In this document: piece after piece, positions 22,701 to 29,082 of the stretch
Layout: every line of letters begins with the position of its first letter
Position numbering within the stretch: position 1 is the first letter of the stretch
From: Sediminibacterium goheungense
Lineage (GTDB): Bacteria; Bacteroidota; Bacteroidia; Chitinophagales; Chitinophagaceae
Direction of reading: 5' to 3'
Length of the DNA stretch: 64,000 nt
NCBI RefSeq assembly: GCF_004361915.1
Contig: NZ_SNWP01000011.1
Location: 868,001 to 932,000, forward strand
Notes under the pieces: model-generated
The model's database searches: none
Told to the model about the DNA's origin: nothing
Seen by the model: the letters and a program-made list of their open reading frames with translations, nothing else
Program-made: the position numbers and the translations under genes

Positions 22701-23791
22701 TTAAGGTAACAGTTAAACCCAGTCCAACAGTAAATATAATGTCTGATCAGTTGGTTTGTAAAGATGCAAGAACACAGGTAATTCAGTTTACAGGGGTTCA
22801 ACCCAATACTATTTTTAACTGGACAAATACGGAAACTGGTATTGGTTTGGCAGCATCCGGAACTGGTAATATTCCTTCATTCATTGCTACAAACAGAGGT
22901 TCATTGCCATTATCAGCTACTATTGATGTAGTACCTGAGTTGAATGGCTGTAAAGGAGCTTCTGCCAGTGTATTAAGATTCACAGTAAATCCAGGTATTA
23001 GCTCACAGTTTATCGAATCAGCTCCTCTCGCAGCTTGTCCTAATGAATTAGTGGGTCCTTTGATTGCCAGTTATCCAAATGGCGGTGATGGAGTTAATTA
23101 TGCTTTTCAATGGATGGTTTCTACTGACAGACTTAACTATACACCCATTACAACCAGTGGCGCAAATAACCGGCGATTCTTTGCCCAGGCACAAACAAAA
23201 GATACCTGGTATAAAATGATGGTAAGCTCAGGTGGATGTACTGCATATACTGATTCTGTTAAAGTAAGAATGGGTGTTGCTCCAGTAGTAACGGTAAGTA
23301 ATAAGGATAACTACACAATAAGTATCGGAAATGCTACACAGTTGGTAGCCGAAGGAGCTACTTCGTATATATGGACTCCACGTTCGTATATAAGTGATGC
23401 CTTTATATCGAATCCTTTGGTGAGCCCGTTAACTGATAATTTCCGTTATGTTGTAACGGGTATAAATAGTGATGGATGTACAGATACAGCTAGTGTTATC
23501 ATTAAGGTTACCGAAGGGTATTCTATTACACCAAATAATATTCTTACGCCTAATAACGATGGATATAATGATTTGTGGGTTATTAAGAATATTCAACATT
23601 ACTCCACTCACAGAATTTCTATCTACAATGCAAACGGCAGCTTAATTAAAACACCGTGGGTTAATAATTATGTGAGTTGGGATGGTAAAAATGATGCTGG
23701 CGTAACTGTGCCTGCAGGCACCTACTATTATGTAATTGATTTGGGTAGTGGTAAGGCTCTTATTAAAGGCTCTCTTACCATTATCTACTAA
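10718..23791 (+). CDS. Giant multidomain T9SS adhesin (about 4357 residues)
   Basis: The ATG at 10718 is preferred over an in-frame GTG at 10712. A long signal peptide (~1-40, ending VQSQ) leads. Residues ~42-140 and ~450-530 are putative Ig (He_PIG-like: ISPALPPGLNFN, GVISGT). Each precedes a domain like the arabinofuranosidase-B catalytic/LamG-type fold (AYSLRKLNASYNG, DIGFDANG, WYDQSG). About 15 Ig-like repeats of ~97 residues occupy ~1085-2548 (CNN ... YQWYSN ... RFYYVVITDA-C). About 17 PKD-like domains fill ~2550-4250. The end (~4269-4357) is a type-B T9SS sorting domain (SITPNNILTPNNDGYND, DGKNDAGVTVPAGTYYY). It should be a surface-exposed adhesin or gliding-type filament, comparable in layout to SprB-class proteins. 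A PorP/SprF gene follows after 32 bp, the usual partner for type-B cargo. Substrate and catalytic activity of the arabinofuranosidase-like domains are unproven. Confidence 0.93.
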   Translation: MQIAYFQNILLRKRSISIFYKHCFFVLLLLCSSSMVVQSQTAPANITYNGGLQWVTPFATRTTPLNLAPSAGTGGTPTSYSISPALPPGLNFNTTTGVISGTRSALHVATSHTITASNAFGSTTIEFAIAVDDVPNFTGIGIGSVVPAALYSVRKMNSGYNGMAMLVRRNSDNAIKHIGFTAEGHLDTTALKNFVGTSANDSGFVQVWYNQSGYGIDSAQLNPSRQPIIVGAGRVLRGGGTANRPTLVFNGSRWLTSKANVPISGLSTFSANAVAEMTTAAFYGRIISVRSSSASSDESGIGNASLLNVHASNNYLGSIRNGNYLGDGPSTFSLNTQFTAMTMFSPSGGGFTDSIVSNLRPISRVLTTTTGGSALGSNMILSIGWSNVANFPTNGGNPLNGRIAEVILLPSILPFTPSTNPRVALASNQTNYYGITVSAPAGIVYTSFKHQLGKGIPFYLQPSNSTAGAATSFSISPALPAGLTFNTATGIITGTPTVTSALTTYTVTASNAAGNFNTTFSLTVADTPDFAAIGLSGVTPTAAYSLRKLNASYNGPAIHIQVRAAGSAYNSSVLASGDIGFDANGTLDTVAMKTLVASRDAYIAFWYDQSGNNRTMQIYPGGANEYPRIMAAGVIHTLRGLPTLDFNWSGRTVLYTNETTVTNALSAHVNGVLSAEQSAVNAALLSSISSTTTGDGMILRTGLNFTGSGFLNNPGGTNINGGAFASPGSIPALNTPYIATFKRGGTTSSGYQGTGGMWIGRQAGGGHGSINGFLSELFVLPSITENQRTSLELGQSAYYFGQTITSVTTTNICSGQALSYTATATVPGTFTWSRAAVAGISNVASLNNVTATIAETLVNTTNAPIIVPYTIAFTGSETGITSTYTLEVTVNPRPSISAGTLTTCSGVAFNFTPTGSIIPVGTIYTWTNPTITVSSGSITGGSAQAVGQATISQLLTSTSSSNGTARYFITPVAASCVGTAVTLTVTVQPPVTNNTINNTTATTCNGVTPPAFTASTPIGGTGAYTFLWQSSTDGTNFVAASGTNNTATYAPGVLTQDIWYRRIVSSGTCNANTSNAFKITVSGLPLSVGTQPVGITVCNNTSTNLIVGAAGGSGSYNYQWYFNSTNSNTGGVSLGNAPTAQTASYTVPASATAGDRFYYVVITDAICGMNVSSDVATVTTLAALSVGSHPLATQTVCNNVSTTLTAAAAGATGTYSYQWFSNSTNSNTGGTSLGSGAGAQTATYTVPATATAGNRFYYVVFTDETCGVTRSSNTATVTTRAALTVGTQPTGRTICNNISTTLSTAGAGATGNYSFQWFSNTTGSNVGGTNLGSAAGAQTDTYTVPATVTVGTRFYYVEITDATCGVTVKSSAAPVITLATVGFTTQPIVSQTICNNTSIALTVGAVTGGSGNFSIRWHSNSSNSNTGGTPIAPGNGSGTVTYTVPATTTAGDRYFYAVVTDNNCSVSYSSDAATVTTRSALTVATQPASIQTICNNVGTTLTVAASGASGSYTYQWFSNSSNSNTGGTSLGSGSGAQTATYSVPATATPGDRFYYVVITDVTCGVNISSNAATITTRTPLTVGTQPLTQLSCNNVPVTITAAGAGGSLSYTYQWFSNSSLSNTGGTSISGANSASYIIPASAVESEQRYFYAVITDAICMVSVPTQAARVTTGGALTILSQPTSQTLCNNTAVGVTALVTGGSLSYTYQWFSNSTLSNTGGTVIAGANAANYTIPGTATAGDRYYYAVITENSCGQQLVTNPFTITTRPLLTVGVTPANQIICNNTTIDVQTAGAGGSGVYIYQWYNNTSLSNTGGTNLGSVQGANTNTYSIPATTVAGERYYYVEIRDAGCDQLVRTNAFKITTGQVLSVQAQPQSQVVCNNSTANISVLPSGGTGLYTYQWFSNTVNSNTGGINLGSSSGAQTSNYTVPGTTVSGDRFYYVVITDASCGATIRSNATRITTGVALSVGTQPVSQIVCNNTSVAINTTGAGASLSYTYQWYSNASNSNTGGTLITGANASSYTVPATLTAGDRFYYAVITDASCGLQVTTTVATINTRSALVVNTHPLSQTICNNVTIDLPVSVSGGSGTYTYQWYSNTVNSNSGGTSLGSLSGANSSIYTIPAIAVSGNRYYYAVITDTECGVSVTTNAATIFTRTALTVGTQPQSVQTIINNTTTNITVAGGGATGAYNYQWYQSLSRTNTGGSIIGGATGATFTVPATAIAGSRYFYAVITDAGCGTNISSDVAEVITTGTLTISSQPLSQTVCNNTSTTLSVLAAGGSTSFIYQWYSNIINSTTGATLINGATNQNYTVPASNLVNDRYFYVVITDANLGNTITSDIAKITTRSGTPVIVNTQPAAVSAICLNGTVSLQVGAIGGASGTFVYQWYSNNVASNTGGTLIPGQTGTSFSTSLNSLDTRFYYATVADPTCGTGVPSNVATVNVRALPSVSVVPLQQTVCLNAGALTADATVAGGAGSVSYQWYSNTTNSTVGGTSLGTDNGARTLSFTPSASSLGTMYYYVEANFSGNGCGVVKSNTHQVTVNYVALPSDIVITTPNLNLCKGLSTSLKASLSATSTIQDPVFNWYADANFTILLGTGTDFVTPVLNNTTTYYVKVSGSNACENLPGNGQSQTIAVTEQAPEVILPANLTVCAGVNTSQIAFSSTVSGTTYTWTNNNTSIGLAASGNGNIPSFLTVNSNLTNRVAGISVTPFANGCVGVTKTFTITVVPNALVNDTSFIVCSAAPLNYTPVNVPSGKKYSWVVSSVPPTITGASDNLIPVSSFSQTLSSTSATPVNVVYAVTPDGCSDRTFTVTITVNPVPQINNQSLTSAICNGAGFTTSNFAGIVPEGTLYTWTIPTSNPLGAVTGGNGQSIKQSVVNENNLFHSRSDIANAIYLITPFSSAVLGGCVGQSFTLTVPVNPKPVLVTTSAGSICNRTAAVYTPSSLTAGVSYTWRRLVQPNISNEAASGVNGFSEVLHNTAAFPVLVDYEYTLTANGCSNTQIVQVLVNPDPLLSSPTSLNVCSGALLNYTPSSLTTGTSFTWSRAVVAGIRNLSNAGTSDIFEALVNTSNDPVEVTYRFTLTANGCTHNEEVRVTVNPIPAIADITQQAVCSGTPVQVNFTGSQVAGTVYNWTNGNSNIGLASSGTGNILFTTANTSNQLQTASISVVPVANGCSGSAKNFNILVQSPLTLSSSTTPSAICTNTAFVYTPESNAPNVSFSWSRAFVNGISNGAATGNGIIREILVNNSTVPVKVTYEMTLTANGCNSTQLISVTVNPIPAVSNITDKVVCNGSSVEINFTGSPVAGTAYNWTNTNSNIGLASSGTGNILFTATNISTRVLTGSLSVTPVANGCSGPAKSFAIQVQPTLVLTSSTAPLPICTNTEFIYVPESNAENVSFSWSRALVNGISNGAATGTGTIRETLINDSNVPVKVSYEITITANGCTSIQLISVTVNPMPTMNDIAENTVCNGAAVEISFNGSPVAGTLYNWTNSNSNIGLPSSGTGNILFTATNLSTQLLTGSLSVVPVVNGCSGAAKTFNIKVQPTLSLSSSATPPAICSNTVFSYQPQSVTTGVSFSWSRAIVNGISNTVASGTGKIEETLINNTNTAIQVPYEITITSTNGCSAKKMIVVTVNPTPSVANVSNRILCNNSVAVINFSGSSVNNTNYRWTNDNTDLGILSEGLNDIFFVATNTTNKPIVSNLVVTPEAGFCKGSPITFTITINPSLKLKTATSLPAVCSNQLLTYEPLVEGNSNAVISWTRPSVFGISNRAASGTGLISERLVNTTSLPVLVTYVITIASEGCSSTENVSVLINPAINITNAGSGFSICSKEAFLFSPVLSVSGAQLTWAREAVPGISNAAGTGVGDIAEVLVNTTSVPVDVLYKYTISQSSACVADQFVKVTVQPQPQLISSKVLEVCSNVSVGYSPESNLTGTNFTWNRPAITGIANSASGGIGIIGESLVNRTNQSIVVTYQINMNNINACSNTDSIKVTVKPSPTVNIMSDQLVCKDARTQVIQFTGVQPNTIFNWTNTETGIGLAASGTGNIPSFIATNRGSLPLSATIDVVPELNGCKGASASVLRFTVNPGISSQFIESAPLAACPNELVGPLIASYPNGGDGVNYAFQWMVSTDRLNYTPITTSGANNRRFFAQAQTKDTWYKMMVSSGGCTAYTDSVKVRMGVAPVVTVSNKDNYTISIGNATQLVAEGATSYIWTPRSYISDAFISNPLVSPLTDNFRYVVTGINSDGCTDTASVIIKVTEGYSITPNNILTPNNDGYNDLWVIKNIQHYSTHRISIYNANGSLIKTPWVNNYVSWDGKNDAGVTVPAGTYYYVIDLGSGKALIKGSLTIIY
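13970..18360 (+). repeat. About 15 Ig-like repeats within the adhesin
   Basis: Each ~290-bp unit begins with LxVGTQPxSQT(V/I)CNN, has YQWYSN and SNTGGT in the middle, and ends RFYYVVITDAxCG followed by a short strand. The two conserved cysteines per unit probably form an intradomain disulfide. Units at about 17190 and 17480 break the rule in opposite ways (see findings). DNA identity between units is moderate, so the array is older than the 177-bp array at the start of the window. Confidence 0.9.
20030..21660 (+). repeat. Higher-order repeat of a two-domain PKD-like unit (~540 bp)
   Basis: Two PKD-like domain types alternate: one with NFTGSPVAGTxYNWTN and NIGLxSSGTGNI, the other with CTNTxFxYxPES and FSWSRAxVNGISN. 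The pair recurs at about 20030, 20570, 21110 and 21650, showing duplication of domain pairs rather than single domains. The first three pairs are closely similar and the fourth is more diverged. Confidence 0.8.
23524..23791 (+). other. Type-B T9SS C-terminal sorting domain of the adhesin
   Basis: The last ~88 residues carry the gliding-motility-associated C-terminal pattern: PNNILTPNNDGYNDLWVI, then ISIYNANGSLI, SWDGKNDAG, VPAGTYYYVI and a final beta-strand. Domains of this class direct cargo through the type IX translocon and are typically handled with a PorP/SprF-like protein, which is the next gene. Confidence 0.9.
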
Positions 23792-23823
23792 ATAACAATT
23801 TTGAAATAACCAAAACTAAGTGT

Positions 23824-24744
23824 ATGAAATGCAGAAATACATATTTACTAATTGCCTCGCTAGTCATTATGAATAGCGTTGTTACTGGTCAGACTGGCTA
23901 TTTTGTATCCGGTATTTTTTCCAATAAAATGTTATTTAATCCATCTCAGGCTGGATTAAGGGGCGCGGGTGATATTCATGTCATTTTTAAAACGGCAATG
24001 GATAACTCGCAATCAGGCTTAGCACGTGAAATGGTAGTTACTGGAGATATTCCTGTATCTCAGTCGGCAGGAGTAGGATTTGTTTTGCAAAATCAGTCTG
24101 CAGGTTTATTGAAACAGACTGTGTTTAATTTTTGTTACGCTTATGGTATCAAGTTTCGGGAAGATTTTAAACTTCGCTTTGGTATTGGTGCAGGTTTTAA
24201 AAATATAAGGGCACAAACTAATAGTTCATCACTTGAAAGTATTGTTGGCGATCCAAACGATCCGGCGCTTACTGCGTACAATAGTATACCTCCTTCGTTT
24301 TACAACGTATTTAGTGTCAGCGCAAATATGAAAAATATAGAGTTGCAACTCGTAGCTCCTAATCTGACAGCAGCCATACAGAATAAAAGTTTGCAAAGAC
24401 TTGATTATGTACAGTTTCAGGGTGGGATAAGTTATGCAAAACAAATCGGGGGCGGAAATTTATTGAATAATGAGTCGAGCCTACGTGTATTCGGTGGTGC
24501 AATGATGTATAAACAATCAGGTACATTGATTATGGGTGGTATTGAGTTAAATGCAAACGGCTATTTAACTGCAAATGCAATGTATAATAGCACAGGCGTA
24601 ATGACTGGTGGATTGGGCGTTGTGTTAGATAAGTCGGTGCGAATAGGTATCAATTATTCGATTGGCGGTTTGTATTCAAGAACCATTTATGGTGGTGCTG
24701 GAGTAGCAGAATTGCATGTTGGGTATTTATTTAAAAAGAAATAA
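23824..24744 (+). CDS. PorP/SprF family type IX secretion membrane protein
   Basis: The 306-residue protein has an N-terminal signal peptide (ending VTGQ) and the family hallmark after it: YFVSGIFSNKMLFNPSQAGLRG. Alternating hydrophobic segments and a terminal aromatic strand (AELHVGYLF) fit an outer-membrane barrel of the PorP/SprF type. Members usually sit directly downstream of a large type-B sorting-domain protein and are needed for its secretion or surface attachment. That is the arrangement here, with 32 bp between stop and start. It is followed after 14 bp by a GldL-like gene, so adhesin, barrel and motor genes probably form one operon. Confidence 0.92.
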   Translation: MKCRNTYLLIASLVIMNSVVTGQTGYFVSGIFSNKMLFNPSQAGLRGAGDIHVIFKTAMDNSQSGLAREMVVTGDIPVSQSAGVGFVLQNQSAGLLKQTVFNFCYAYGIKFREDFKLRFGIGAGFKNIRAQTNSSSLESIVGDPNDPALTAYNSIPPSFYNVFSVSANMKNIELQLVAPNLTAAIQNKSLQRLDYVQFQGGISYAKQIGGGNLLNNESSLRVFGGAMMYKQSGTLIMGGIELNANGYLTANAMYNSTGVMTGGLGVVLDKSVRIGINYSIGGLYSRTIYGGAGVAELHVGYLFKKK

Positions 24745-24758
24745 GTAAAAGTAAAATT

Positions 24759-25412
24759 ATGAAAAGGAAAGAGTTAGATATTTTCAATTTTTTCTACAGT
24801 ATAGGTGCTGTAGTAATCCTGATAGGAGTAATAGCAAAATTTATGGAATGGAAATTACAGGATGAATTATTATTATCAGGTTTAGGTGTTGAGATATTGG
24901 TATTTGCTATGTCGTCTATACAGTTTAAAAGAGAAGAGAAAAAATACAGCTGGGAGCGATTATTTCCTGAGTTGGTTGATAATGCATCTGCACCATCTAG
25001 CTTACAAGGTATACAAAAAAGCGTAGAGGAGTTGGCGGGTCGTTATTATAAAGGCATGAATGAGTATGTAGAACGATTTGAATCATTGAATACAGATATG
25101 ATCAAGGGAAGTGGACAGTATCAGGAATCATTAAACAGTATATCACTGCACCTGGCTGAGTCCGCACATGCATTCAGCGCTTTTAAAGATAATGTATCGA
25201 TGGTAACAGCTTCATTTGTAGAACTACATGCTATTAGTACCGATATTCATGAGTTGCAGGTAAATCTTCAGAAGATGGCAGCCATATCTATTATCTCGGG
25301 TGATAAGCTGAGCCTGTTTCAGGAACAGATGGATGCACTGAATGATGCGATATACCGATTTAATGCATTGTCTTCAGGAATTATTCATCAGTTCAAACAG
25401 ATAGGAGATTAA
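24759..25412 (+). CDS. gldL: GldL-like T9SS inner-membrane motor protein
   Basis: The 217-residue protein has two N-terminal membrane helices (~8-29 and ~38-55) and a cytoplasmic, largely helical tail, as in GldL/PorL. Within helix 1, Y13 and K27 fall at the positions discussed for the GldL proton-motive motor. Helix 2 has a membrane glutamate (E45 in GVEILVFAMSS), slightly earlier because the loop is short. GldL with GldM converts proton-motive force into motion for T9SS and gliding. Here it is not next to gldK or gldN but follows a PorP/SprF gene, so it is probably a paralogue of a core copy elsewhere in the genome. The GldM-like gene starts 3 bp after its stop. Confidence 0.85.
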   Translation: MKRKELDIFNFFYSIGAVVILIGVIAKFMEWKLQDELLLSGLGVEILVFAMSSIQFKREEKKYSWERLFPELVDNASAPSSLQGIQKSVEELAGRYYKGMNEYVERFESLNTDMIKGSGQYQESLNSISLHLAESAHAFSAFKDNVSMVTASFVELHAISTDIHELQVNLQKMAAISIISGDKLSLFQEQMDALNDAIYRFNALSSGIIHQFKQIGD

Positions 25413-25415
25413 AGC

Positions 25416-26879
25416 ATGGCGGGAAAAATTAACCATAACCGATATCGGTTGATCACCTTGTTGTATGTAATATTCGTCTGTTTATCAGTATTAAATATTC
25501 CATTTAGTTTACTGGATTCTAATTTGTACCTCATCCGTACAATGGAGCAACAGGAACAGGACCGTTTATTGCAGGTAAATTTTGCCAACAGGGTAATATC
25601 AACACACAGAGAACAATTAAACGGTGATACCACACAGTCATATCTACGAATTAAAGACCGCATAAATGACAGCTACAAATGGGCAGATAGTTTAGACCAA
25701 TTAATACTTAATGGCTTGAAGAAGGAGGGCAGCAGCATAGAATCTGAGTTCAGCAGTAAACGTAAGATTGGAGATCTGATGCAGAAAGATTCATTGATAT
25801 ATAGATTCAGGGAAGAATTGTTTGATTTGAATAAATACATATTAGCCCAACCATTTTTTCTGGATAGTTCTTATTCCAGATTGTTGCCGGCACGGGAAAA
25901 CCTGGTTGCACAGTCGGGTAAGGCAATTCGTTGGGAGTCGTACTTTTTTTTACATAAACCAACAGCGATCAACTATACGCAGGTAAAGCGTATTAAGTTA
26001 CTGTTGCTGGATTTGGTATATAATTATCAGTTGGCGGCACTGAGGTCAATAGACTATTACCCTGCCTTTTATTCCAGAAAGGAAAACCGCGTATTTATAG
26101 ATAAGCGTGAGGGTGCGATGGAATTCAGTGAAAATAAGCAATTAAAGGAGCAGACCATAACACAGCGGGTTAGCACCCCATCATCAGCTGTAAATGAATT
26201 TGGACAAGCGGCCGAAGAAAAAAGAAAAGAGTCAGAAACAAATCTGAAAGAGTCATCATCAAAAGAGAATCTTGAACAGATATATCAGGCAATATTTTCT
26301 TCTTTGCAAACTGAAAATCTGTTTGTAGGCATACGTAATGTGGTTTTAAAAAATATGTCACCCCTATTACAGAGTCAGGTCTCAGTTAGTATGAGTCCAC
26401 AGACTGATTTACAGCAATCCGGCGATGACTATATAGTACTGTTCAGTCGTTCCGGAGACTATCGACTATCATTTATAGACAAACGTGAAGGAGCAACTAA
26501 TGGGAAAGTGTTATTTGAGAAACGGATTCATGCGTCCTTATTACCCAGCCCGATCATCCGGTTGAATACAGAGAGCAGTACAAAAGATATATTAAGTGTA
26601 CGTGATTTGTTTTCATTGAATCGTTTGGTGGCTACAATGGATATTGCCGGCCAGTCATCTTTTCCCGGTAGAATAAATGGATTCAGGTTGACACGAATAG
26701 CAAAAAGCGGCGAGCAGCAGACAGCATACAATTATGGAGAAGTATTCAGAGGGCAGGTGCAGGAAATGCTGAGCAGCCTTAAGAAAGGAGATATAGTATT
26801 TTTTGACAACATTACAATATCACTGGCCGACGGTACAACCCGCACGCCCAACCCGATTTTGTATAAAATAGTGGAATGA
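25416..26879 (+). CDS. gldM: GldM-like T9SS motor/periplasmic shaft protein, D2 domain not seen
   Basis: The N-terminus (MAGKINHNRYRLITLLYVIF) has the GldM look: a short cytoplasmic lead and one membrane helix (~13-33). Residues ~35-220 are helical (D1-like). Residues ~225-300 are a charged, low-complexity linker (EEKRKESETNLKES) where D2 would be expected. Residues ~300-380 resemble D3 (FVGIRNVVLKNMSP, GDYRLSFIDKREG). Residues ~385-487 resemble D4, with GFRLTRIAKSG, KKGDIVFFDNI and a closing PILYKIVE. The total of 487 is shorter than the ~515 usual for GldM. It is translationally packed between the GldL-like gene (3 bp) and the next gene (1 bp). Assignment rests on termini, size and context; the middle is too diverged to be sure by eye. 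Confidence 0.78.
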   Translation: MAGKINHNRYRLITLLYVIFVCLSVLNIPFSLLDSNLYLIRTMEQQEQDRLLQVNFANRVISTHREQLNGDTTQSYLRIKDRINDSYKWADSLDQLILNGLKKEGSSIESEFSSKRKIGDLMQKDSLIYRFREELFDLNKYILAQPFFLDSSYSRLLPARENLVAQSGKAIRWESYFFLHKPTAINYTQVKRIKLLLLDLVYNYQLAALRSIDYYPAFYSRKENRVFIDKREGAMEFSENKQLKEQTITQRVSTPSSAVNEFGQAAEEKRKESETNLKESSSKENLEQIYQAIFSSLQTENLFVGIRNVVLKNMSPLLQSQVSVSMSPQTDLQQSGDDYIVLFSRSGDYRLSFIDKREGATNGKVLFEKRIHASLLPSPIIRLNTESSTKDILSVRDLFSLNRLVATMDIAGQSSFPGRINGFRLTRIAKSGEQQTAYNYGEVFRGQVQEMLSSLKKGDIVFFDNITISLADGTTRTPNPILYKIVE

Positions 26880-26880
26880 T

Positions 26881-29082
26881 ATGCGATTAATACGATTATA
26901 CTTGTTAGTAGCCATAGCTATGCTGTATGTATCAGACATAGTAGGTCAGGATACCTTGCGGGGAAGTTATAATGTGCTGCGTTTACGGCCTGGTGTATTT
27001 TATGCAACAGGAACTGTAACGGTTCGTGATAGTCTGATTATAGAACCCGGAACGCGTATATATCTTGGCTCAGGTGTCTCTGTTCTTGCAGAAGGAGCAG
27101 TTCATATGGAAGGGAAAGCAGGTAGCGTGATAGAGTTGTTGAGTATTCCCGAACAAAGTGGTCAGGGACTAGTGATTATTGGTCAGCATAAAGGTGATGT
27201 GATTATAAGGAATTGTAGTTTTAGTAATCTGATGCTACCACTTGATTTCGAATTTGGATGGAGCAGGGGCAAAGCAGAAGTTACAAACAATGAGTTTGTT
27301 CGTAATGCTGGTCCGGTAGCCGTACTGCAGGTATTGAATGCGGGAAACCCTTTAGCCGGAGATATAACAGGCACCGAGATGTTAATCCGTGGTAATCTGT
27401 TTGCAGAAAACAGATCGGCTGTATATATTCAGGATTTTATGAATGAGCAATTACGCTTGAGGATAGAAGATAATGCATTTGTGAGTAACCGTATACAAGA
27501 GTATGGTAAATACACATTCTCAAGTAATATACTATTTGGCCGGATGGATAAGTTGTATCGGAAGAATCCGCCTGTCATTAATGGGAATAGTTTTGTAAAT
27601 AATTATTTGTGGGATAATGCTTCAGACAGCATGGTTCATCATGCGAATATAGGGGTGTATGGAAGTATGGATAGTGTCCGGATAACCGATAACTACCTGG
27701 GCGGAAAAGATGAAAATAAGAATCGACAGGGGATTTATGATTATCTGGTCAATTACACATCGCCTAAACTCCTGACTGAGTCAAATGCATTATTTCCCTC
27801 CGATCGTGTTCCACCACACATATATAACAGTTATCGTTTGCCAGCTCGTGAACAACAAAGAGTAAATTACCTGATACGAGACGGTCAATGGCGCATAGTA
27901 ATCGATAGTATAGGAACAGATATCGATGATAATTTTGATTTGAGTAAAGGAATGCAGGTATTGAAATTGTTGGTTAACCGAAAAGTAGATATATCTCAGG
28001 CAAAAGTAATCTACACCTATATGTCAGATTCGCTCAAGGCAATAGATACTCTATTCAATTGTAAAGTGGAACTTGAGCGGGATAGAGATGTACTGGTGGA
28101 GTTTAGCTATCGTCAGGATAGTATGTTAAGGCGCCATAATGGTTACTTATTAATAAAAGGAGTAACTGGTGAAAATGGAGAATATGTTCCAGAATTGAGT
28201 ATCGGTTACTTGCATTACCTCGCATTATATCGTGAAGCAAAAGCAATGGCAGAGTTGCGGAAAAAGCGAACTGAACTAAAGGACAGCGTAAATCAGGTAA
28301 AAATAAAACCTGAATTGAAACTAAGCCAGGAACGATATAAAAAATCCTATGAGATTGGCTTTATGGGTGGGTATGCTTTATACTATGGAACATTGTCGAA
28401 CAGATCCTTATTTAAAAACGACTTTAATGGAGGTCTTGGTGTAGAATTTCGTTATGCAATGAAGAATAATATTTCTGTAAGCTTAGGGATGATGCGAATT
28501 AAGTTGACGGGTTCAGACCTGCGTTCAGATGATCCGCTGAAGATTGCGCGGGGAATGTCATTTATAACACCTGTAACAGCTATTAGTGCTCAGGTAGAAT
28601 ATAGTTTATATGATACTCGCTATTACTATCGGCATGGACGTAAGCTGAATGCGTCAATCGGATTTGGAATTGATTATATCAGTTTTAATCCAAAGGGAGA
28701 ATATTTAGGAAAACTCTATGATTTACAACCATTGGGTACCGGTGGTCAGCGGTTAAGTGGCGCTACCAATGCCCCTTATGCTTTAAAAAGTTTCGGAGCA
28801 CCTATTACAGCAAAATTGCGTTATACGATTAATAGAAAGGTAGTCTATTCTGTTTTCGCCAGTTACCACATGACATTCACAGATTATCTGGATGACGTTG
28901 GTGCTGATGCTTATCCCGACCCCATCGCTATTGCCGCCGCCAATCCATCAAATCCTGACGCAGCTGCTTATTTCAGTAATCCAACCAAAAGGATAGTGAA
29001 TAAAGGACAGTTACGCTCAGGTTCCAGCGGAGGGTCAGATGGCTTTTTTACAGTTGGGTTCGTATTGGCGTATCATTTTTGA
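26881..29082 (+). CDS. Beta-helix plus outer-membrane barrel protein of the T9SS-like locus
   Basis: The 733-residue product has a signal peptide (ending IVGQ). Residues ~30-300 look like a right-handed parallel beta-helix (RPGVFYATGTVTVRDSLIIEPGTRIYLGSG, IRNCSFSN, VTNNEFVRNAG, IRGNLFAENRSA). A linker with helical charged residues (~440-480) follows. Residues ~485-733 form a barrel-like region (YEIGFMGGYALYYGTLSN, GLGVEFRYAMKNN, ending FFTVGFVLAYHF) resembling DUF6089-type outer-membrane proteins. It starts 1 bp after the GldM-like gene, where GldN stands in the canonical operon. It may anchor the motor or the adhesin at the outer membrane. No homology to GldN is visible. The exact role is unknown. 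Confidence 0.8.
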   Translation: MRLIRLYLLVAIAMLYVSDIVGQDTLRGSYNVLRLRPGVFYATGTVTVRDSLIIEPGTRIYLGSGVSVLAEGAVHMEGKAGSVIELLSIPEQSGQGLVIIGQHKGDVIIRNCSFSNLMLPLDFEFGWSRGKAEVTNNEFVRNAGPVAVLQVLNAGNPLAGDITGTEMLIRGNLFAENRSAVYIQDFMNEQLRLRIEDNAFVSNRIQEYGKYTFSSNILFGRMDKLYRKNPPVINGNSFVNNYLWDNASDSMVHHANIGVYGSMDSVRITDNYLGGKDENKNRQGIYDYLVNYTSPKLLTESNALFPSDRVPPHIYNSYRLPAREQQRVNYLIRDGQWRIVIDSIGTDIDDNFDLSKGMQVLKLLVNRKVDISQAKVIYTYMSDSLKAIDTLFNCKVELERDRDVLVEFSYRQDSMLRRHNGYLLIKGVTGENGEYVPELSIGYLHYLALYREAKAMAELRKKRTELKDSVNQVKIKPELKLSQERYKKSYEIGFMGGYALYYGTLSNRSLFKNDFNGGLGVEFRYAMKNNISVSLGMMRIKLTGSDLRSDDPLKIARGMSFITPVTAISAQVEYSLYDTRYYYRHGRKLNASIGFGIDYISFNPKGEYLGKLYDLQPLGTGGQRLSGATNAPYALKSFGAPITAKLRYTINRKVVYSVFASYHMTFTDYLDDVGADAYPDPIAIAAANPSNPDAAAYFSNPTKRIVNKGQLRSGSSGGSDGFFTVGFVLAYHF

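Noticed and set aside
10712-23791. Adhesin as a frame-disrupted or fused set of genes
   Set aside because: The reading frame is continuous from signal peptide to sorting domain with regular repeats, so it is one intact giant gene.
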